Source of the DNA: Bacillus luti
GTDB taxonomy: Bacteria > Bacillota > Bacilli > Bacillales > Bacillaceae_G
Reading direction: 5' to 3'
DNA length: 64,000 nucleotides
Assembly: GCF_001884105.1 (NCBI RefSeq)
Contig: NZ_MACI01000057.1
Location: 143,867-207,866 of the forward strand
How positions within the stretch are numbered: position 1 is the stretch's first letter; each line of letters starts with the position of its first letter. Positions 60,373 through 64,000 of this stretch are shown piece after piece. Under the pieces are notes generated by a model. The model saw only the letters and a list, made by a program, of their open reading frames with translations. It had not been told where the DNA came from and did no database searches. Position numbers and translations under genes: made by a program.

Positions 60373-61122
60373 ATGAAAAGCAAAACAGGAGTATTACTAG
60401 GTCGTTTAATGCGCAACATTATGCGCAGTCCGGATACGATTATTACGGTAGCGATTACGCCGATTATGATGATGCTGTTGTTTGTTTACGTATTTGGCGG
60501 CGCTATACAGACAGGAACGGATAACTACGTTAATTATTTATTGCCAGGAATCTTACTGATGGCTATCGCATCCGGTGTAGCTTACACTTCTGTCCGATTA
60601 TTTACGGATATAAAGAGCGGACTTATGGCACGTTTCATTACGATGCCTATCAAACGCTCGTCAGTATTGTGGGCTCACGTACTAACCTCACTCGTTGCTA
60701 ATGTGCTTACTATCGTGGTTGTTATCCTCGTTGCACTCTTAATGGGATTCCGTTCCAGCGCCAATATTCTAGATTGGCTCTCGGTAGCTGGGATACTTGG
60801 GATGTTTACGCTGGCGCTGACATGGCTAGCTATCATTCCAGGGCTGACAGCAAAGTCTATGGAAGGGGCGACAGCATACTCGTACCCACTCGTTTTTCTT
60901 CCATTTATTAGTTCGGCCTTCGTACCTACCGAAACGATGCCAAAAATTGTTCGTGCATTTGCTGAGAATCAGCCTGTAACTTCAATCGTGAATGCGATTC
61001 GTGCTCTATTATATGAAGGAAGTGTTGGTAACGATATTTGGATTGCACTCGCTTGGTGCGTAGGCATAATGATTATTTCTTACTTCTTCGCTAGTAAAGC
61101 ATTTAAACGTCAGTTAGGGTAA
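60373..61122 (+). CDS. DrrB-like ABC-2 transporter permease
   Basis: A 249-residue permease with six membrane helices of the ABC-2 type. ITPIMMMLLFVYVFGGAI, SGLMARFITMPIKRSSVLWA and PLVFLPFISSAFVPTETMP match daunorubicin-exporter permeases. ATG 60373 directly follows the TAA of the ATPase gene, and GGAGATG overlaps that stop. Together they would export a lipophilic drug or peptide. The substrate cannot be inferred further. Confidence 0.92.
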   Translation: MKSKTGVLLGRLMRNIMRSPDTIITVAITPIMMMLLFVYVFGGAIQTGTDNYVNYLLPGILLMAIASGVAYTSVRLFTDIKSGLMARFITMPIKRSSVLWAHVLTSLVANVLTIVVVILVALLMGFRSSANILDWLSVAGILGMFTLALTWLAIIPGLTAKSMEGATAYSYPLVFLPFISSAFVPTETMPKIVRAFAENQPVTSIVNAIRALLYEGSVGNDIWIALAWCVGIMIISYFFASKAFKRQLG

Positions 61123-61164
61123 GTATCGAGGTAACTGGATTTATCAGAATAATATATATATTTA

Positions 61165-61200
61165 GAAAAGTACGGAAGATTTTCCGTGCTTTTCTTTTTA
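61165..61200 (+). terminator. Terminator of the padR-ABC operon
   Basis: GAAAAGTACGGAAG pairs with TTCCGTGCTTTTC with one mismatch, followed by T. Confidence 0.8.
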
Positions 61201-61295
61201 TATGGTCCATTTAATTCAGCGAGAAGGAAATTTTTTAGACAAAGAGAAATACTAGTTGATTGGCAATTGGGTAAGTTAAGGAGAGTATATTTATA

Positions 61296-61742
61296 ATGAA
61301 TACTACAAAAACCACAGGGTGCTTTACTATTGTTGATAATAATGAAGGAAAAATATTACTAGTTAAACGAAATGATTATCCTATCTGGGATTTGCCTGGG
61401 GGAAAACTAGAAGAAAATGAACAGTTAGAGAAGTGTGCTATAAGAGAAACTAAAGAAGAAACAGGCTATATAATTGTTATTGAGCGTAAAATAGGAGAAT
61501 ATCACCAACCTCAATACGATGATATGCAACATTTATTTTCAGGGAGATTACTAGGAGGAGAGCCAATAAATAATGGACCTGAAACTGCAAAAATTGGGTG
61601 GTTTAATCCTAGTAGATTACCTTTGTTAATGGTTCCAAATAGGCGAAAACAGATCAGTAATTTTATGAAACACAAAAATTCATTAATAAAGGAGACATTA
61701 AAGACACCACTTATAGTAAGGTTATTGAAAAAAATTATATGA
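61296..61742 (+). CDS. Nudix hydrolase
   Basis: A 148-residue Nudix protein. The 23-residue box runs from GGKLEENEQLEKCAIRETKE to ETG and matches GX5EX7REUXEEXGU. It would hydrolyse a nucleoside diphosphate linked to another group; the preference is unknown. The AAGGAG site lies about 12 nt before ATG 61296, rather far, so initiation may be weak. A hairpin follows. Confidence 0.9.
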   Translation: MNTTKTTGCFTIVDNNEGKILLVKRNDYPIWDLPGGKLEENEQLEKCAIRETKEETGYIIVIERKIGEYHQPQYDDMQHLFSGRLLGGEPINNGPETAKIGWFNPSRLPLLMVPNRRKQISNFMKHKNSLIKETLKTPLIVRLLKKII

Positions 61743-61791
61743 GGTGGTTATTGGATTAACCGTTGTTTTAGTGGAGCAATTCGATGAAATA

Positions 61792-61838
61792 AGAGCATAT
61801 TTTGATTAATCTTTTTTCAAAATATGCTCTTTCTATTT
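61792..61838 (+). terminator. Terminator of the Nudix gene
   Basis: AGAGCATATTTTGA and TCAAAATATGCTCT are perfect 14-bp arms followed by TTCTATTT. Confidence 0.88.
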
Positions 61839-61930
61839 GTCTTTTACCAGTATTATACTCATTGTATTTGAAAATATGGGCAACTGGTAACGAATTAAAC
61901 TCAATATTTTGAGGTTTAACTGATCAATGC

Positions 61931-62893
61931 TTATGGGGAATATAAAGATAACCGTGCTTGTAAATCGGTTAATACTTCTTCAGGCATTTCCCTTATTGTA
62001 ATATCTTTCCCTAGAAAAAGTAGCCAATTTGTTATTTCCGTCACTTCATCGGAATTGTTAACATCGATAAATGTTTTTAAAATGGCTGTAGATTGGTAAG
62101 GATTTGTATAAGATATTGAAAATTTGAAAGGGTGGTATTTTTTGAACTGGGCAATTGCTGTCGGACCAAGTTCAAGTACCAAATTGATAATTTCGTCTTT
62201 CTTACTTAGTTTTTCTGAAATCTTTTTCTTGTTTAGCCTTTTTTTCGTCGTGTACGGTTCGATATTGATGAGGTCATCTACGGGAAACATCATCTTCTTT
62301 TCTTCATTTAGGTCAAATCCTTCAATAATCCATTGACTTCTTTCTTGATAAAGATGTAATAGAAAAATTGGATAAGACTCGATTTTCTCTTCTTCTTTGA
62401 CAGTAATCAATAAATGTCTATCCAAAAGAAGGATTTGGATGAGTTTTTCTAACATAGGATGGGGGAGGTCAGAAAGCTCAAGTAGGTCAGGATTATGTGG
62501 GTTAGTCCCTTCAAAAAGCAAGAGTTGATTTAAAAGAACAAGGTCATCTTGCTGGGTTTCTGAAATGAGTCCTAGTAGTTTTTCGGCTAAAGATTGACGA
62601 CTCTTTAGATAGGGAAGTTGTTGATTTCTTGTAGCCATAAAGGCAATAAAAAGAGCTTTCACTTCATTATCAGTAAAGCGAACAACGGGTAAGATAGAGT
62701 TATGCATAACAGAATATCCCCCAGCTCTTCCGACTTCGGCTACAAGTGGCATCCCCATAGCTTCAATTTCTCTAATGTCTCTAACAGCTGTCGAACGTGA
62801 GATGTTAAATTCTCGTATGATTTCAGAAATTGTAAAATGGGAGCGGTTGTTGATATATCGCATGATGGTATTAATCCGTTCAACTTTTTTCAT
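61931..62893 (-). CDS. YafY-type HTH/WYL-domain regulator
   Basis: A 320-residue regulator: N-terminal HTH_11 (INTIMRYINNRSHFTISEII, FNISRSTAVRDIREIEAMGM), then a WYL domain of about residues 150-230 (LLHLYQERSQWIIEGFDLNE). WYL regulators sense nucleic acids or small ligands. ATG 62893 follows TAGGAG. It is divergent from a GyrI-like protein across 111 bp, a pairing common in Firmicutes, and probably controls it. Confidence 0.9.
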   Translation of the reverse strand: MKKVERINTIMRYINNRSHFTISEIIREFNISRSTAVRDIREIEAMGMPLVAEVGRAGGYSVMHNSILPVVRFTDNEVKALFIAFMATRNQQLPYLKSRQSLAEKLLGLISETQQDDLVLLNQLLLFEGTNPHNPDLLELSDLPHPMLEKLIQILLLDRHLLITVKEEEKIESYPIFLLHLYQERSQWIIEGFDLNEEKKMMFPVDDLINIEPYTTKKRLNKKKISEKLSKKDEIINLVLELGPTAIAQFKKYHPFKFSISYTNPYQSTAILKTFIDVNNSDEVTEITNWLLFLGKDITIREMPEEVLTDLQARLSLYSP

Positions 62894-63004
62894 TTGAGTC
62901 TCCTAAACAGTATCATTTTTTGACATGATTTAAAGATATTATAAACTCATCAGATGAAAAGATAAATCGTTTGATTAATTTAAAACAAGAGGAAGGTTTT
63001 GAAA

Positions 63005-63484
63005 ATGAAAAATTACACTATTGAAGAAAAAGATAGCTTTATCGTGTTAGGTATTGGGACTGAAATTAAGAGCGAATACACAGACTTTGCGGGAATAAAT
63101 AAAGAAAAGGAAGACTTTTGGTCAGCTGTTAAAGAAGATGGAAGGCTGGACACTTTAAAATCTTTAGCTACAAATGATTACATTTTTTCCGTGAGCGAAG
63201 CGGTGAATAACAAGATGATGTATTATGCTGGTGTCATGACAGAAGCACAAATAGAAGAAGAGTCTAGAGTGATTCAGTTTCCAAGGGGAGAATACGTAGT
63301 AGTGAAAGGAGAAGACAAAACGGCTGAAGAGTTAAGTAATAAGCTGACTGGCATCGCATTCGGTCAAGCTTTACCAGATGCAAAAGATTTTGCCTATGTT
63401 GGCGGGCCGAATACAACGGTTGCGATGGGGCAAAGAAACGGCTTAGTGTTTGGTGAAATGTGGATTCCGGTTGTTAGGAAGTAA
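63005..63484 (+). CDS. GyrI-like effector-binding domain protein
   Basis: A 159-residue stand-alone GyrI-like/AraC effector-binding fold protein: MKNYTIEEKDSFIVLGIGTE, a middle block VSEAVNNKMMYYAGVMTEAQ, and FPRGEYVVVKGE. It ends GLVFGEMWIPVVRK, the usual closing strand. Such proteins bind small molecules or hydrolyse cyclopropanoid toxins. ATG 63005 follows AAGAGGAAGG. It is divergent from the YafY-type regulator. Confidence 0.85.
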   Translation: MKNYTIEEKDSFIVLGIGTEIKSEYTDFAGINKEKEDFWSAVKEDGRLDTLKSLATNDYIFSVSEAVNNKMMYYAGVMTEAQIEEESRVIQFPRGEYVVVKGEDKTAEELSNKLTGIAFGQALPDAKDFAYVGGPNTTVAMGQRNGLVFGEMWIPVVRK

Positions 63485-63515
63485 AGTGATAAAAGGTACG
63501 AATATGGGAAGTAGA

Positions 63516-63545
63516 GGCCAACAATCTTGGATTGTTGGCCTTTTT
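63516..63545 (+). terminator. Terminator of the GyrI-like gene
   Basis: GGCCAACAATC and GATTGTTGGCC are perfect 11-bp arms with TTG in the loop, then five T. Confidence 0.92.
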
Positions 63546-63699
63546 GACATGATTATAATATTCGTATAATACTACACATTATGTTCTGATAAATTGGAAT
63601 GAAAGGTAATTATTGTAAGGTGTTGACAGAGTGAATAAAAAAGACTATTTGAGCTATTCACACAGTAACATGGTTTTTCTATCATGCCTTTCGAGAGGA

Positions 63700-64000
63700 C
63701 TCCCACCTCTAAACGTAAGTGAAGGTGGTGAGGTGAATCGAAAGAAATATTTTATTTTCAAGAAAATAGCGGGAATGTACGTTCTCTTTTTGCTATAATA
63801 TCCTTAACAAGGAGGTGAATAAAATGACAAAGGAAAATCCATCAAACTACAAAACTCTTCAAATCTGGATTAAAAAAGGGCATCGTATGTATTCTTATTT
63901 TCAAGAATGTTGTCATAACGCTAAGAACATGTACAACACCACAAACTTTTATATACGCCAGGTGTACACTGGATTAACACAAGAAAAAGAGTTGCAGCCT
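63700..64000 (+). mobile_element. IS605/IS1341-type element, left part (cut by window end)
   Basis: A subterminal hairpin (CCACCT, about 63706-63711, with AGGTGG, about 63724-63729) lies upstream of a tnpB gene, as in IS200/IS605 left ends. TATAAT at 63795-63800 may be the tnpB promoter. No tnpA is seen upstream, so it is probably a tnpB-only element. The true left boundary cannot be placed. Confidence 0.65.
63824..64000 (+). CDS. tnpB: TnpB/OrfB RNA-guided nuclease-family protein, N-terminal 59 codons
   Basis: ATG 63824 follows AAGGAGGTG and the frame stays open to the window end. The product begins MTKENPSNYKTLQIWIKKGH and continues YFQECCHNAKNMYNTTNFYI then RQVYTGLTQ, which matches the start of IS605-family OrfB/TnpB proteins. 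TnpB proteins are guided by an RNA made from the right end of the element and cut DNA next to a short target motif. The catalytic RuvC part and the right end lie outside the window. Confidence 0.85.
   Translation, partial: MTKENPSNYKTLQIWIKKGHRMYSYFQECCHNAKNMYNTTNFYIRQVYTGLTQEKELQP

Overview
The window looks like chromosome of a Bacillus cereus group member (cereus, thuringiensis or anthracis lineage). The DNA is AT-rich, ribosome binding sites are strong AGGAGG/GGAGG types, and GTG, TTG and probably one ATT start are used. Two intact copies of the group-specific repeat bcr1 and one decayed copy are present. The gene content fits too: a Rap phosphatase, bacillithiol deacetylase BshB2, an arylamine N-acetyltransferase with a Cys-His-Glu triad, DUF2690 secreted proteins and a PadR-DUF1048-ABC unit. 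I see no rRNA, tRNA, CRISPR array, prophage or plasmid origin. Most of the window is ordinary chromosome made of short transcription units separated by clear hairpin terminators.

Layout. 1-4100: partial Rap protein, SelO AMPylase, and an ArsR regulator with an oxidoreductase. 4.3-6.2 kb: a TetR gene behind two identical operator-like inverted repeats, then a HelD-type helicase cut off at its Walker A motif and joined to a downstream gene. 6.5-12.7 kb: GlpQ-like phosphodiesterase, YdcF-like protein, a LysR/MFS divergent pair and a serine hydrolase. 12.9-21.0 kb: a cluster of three guanidino-deiminase-family genes (a lipoprotein, a cytosolic form, and one broken by an in-frame stop) with a MerR regulator, a lipoprotein amidohydrolase, a PsiE-like protein and a bestrophin. 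21-31 kb: PepF, NAT, a candidate structured RNA in front of a MutS2-like gene, acetyltransferase, phosphatase and a LysR/quinone reductase pair. 31-40 kb: two tandem secreted DUF2690 proteins, two divergent DinB proteins, DUF4003, DUF817, an ArsB/NhaD permease, and yojF-bshB2. 40-50 kb: a Bcr/CflA exporter with a hairpin that can hide its ribosome binding site, an amino acid permease, and a DUF606 transporter pair divergent from a Crp/Fnr regulator. 50-58 kb: gene remnants, bcr1 copy 2, small membrane proteins, a GH25 lysozyme and Hcp behind an Fnr box. 58.4-61.2 kb: a PadR-controlled ABC exporter with a duplicated promoter-operator. 61-64 kb: Nudix hydrolase, YafY/GyrI-like divergent pair, and the left part of an IS605-type tnpB element cut by the window end.

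The best candidate for an undescribed system is the 12.9-21.0 kb cluster. Three of its promoters share one 31-bp layout: TTGA(C/G) as -35, a 19-bp spacer with an inverted repeat, and a TAnnnT -10. That is the signature of MerR activators, and a MerR gene with a GyrI-like ligand-binding domain lies in the middle. I infer a small-molecule-induced regulon for processing guanidino compounds or arginyl peptides, partly on the cell surface. In this strain it is eroding, because one deiminase has lost its catalytic Cys through a nonsense codon.

All calls rest on reading the sequence and recalling protein families; no database search was run.
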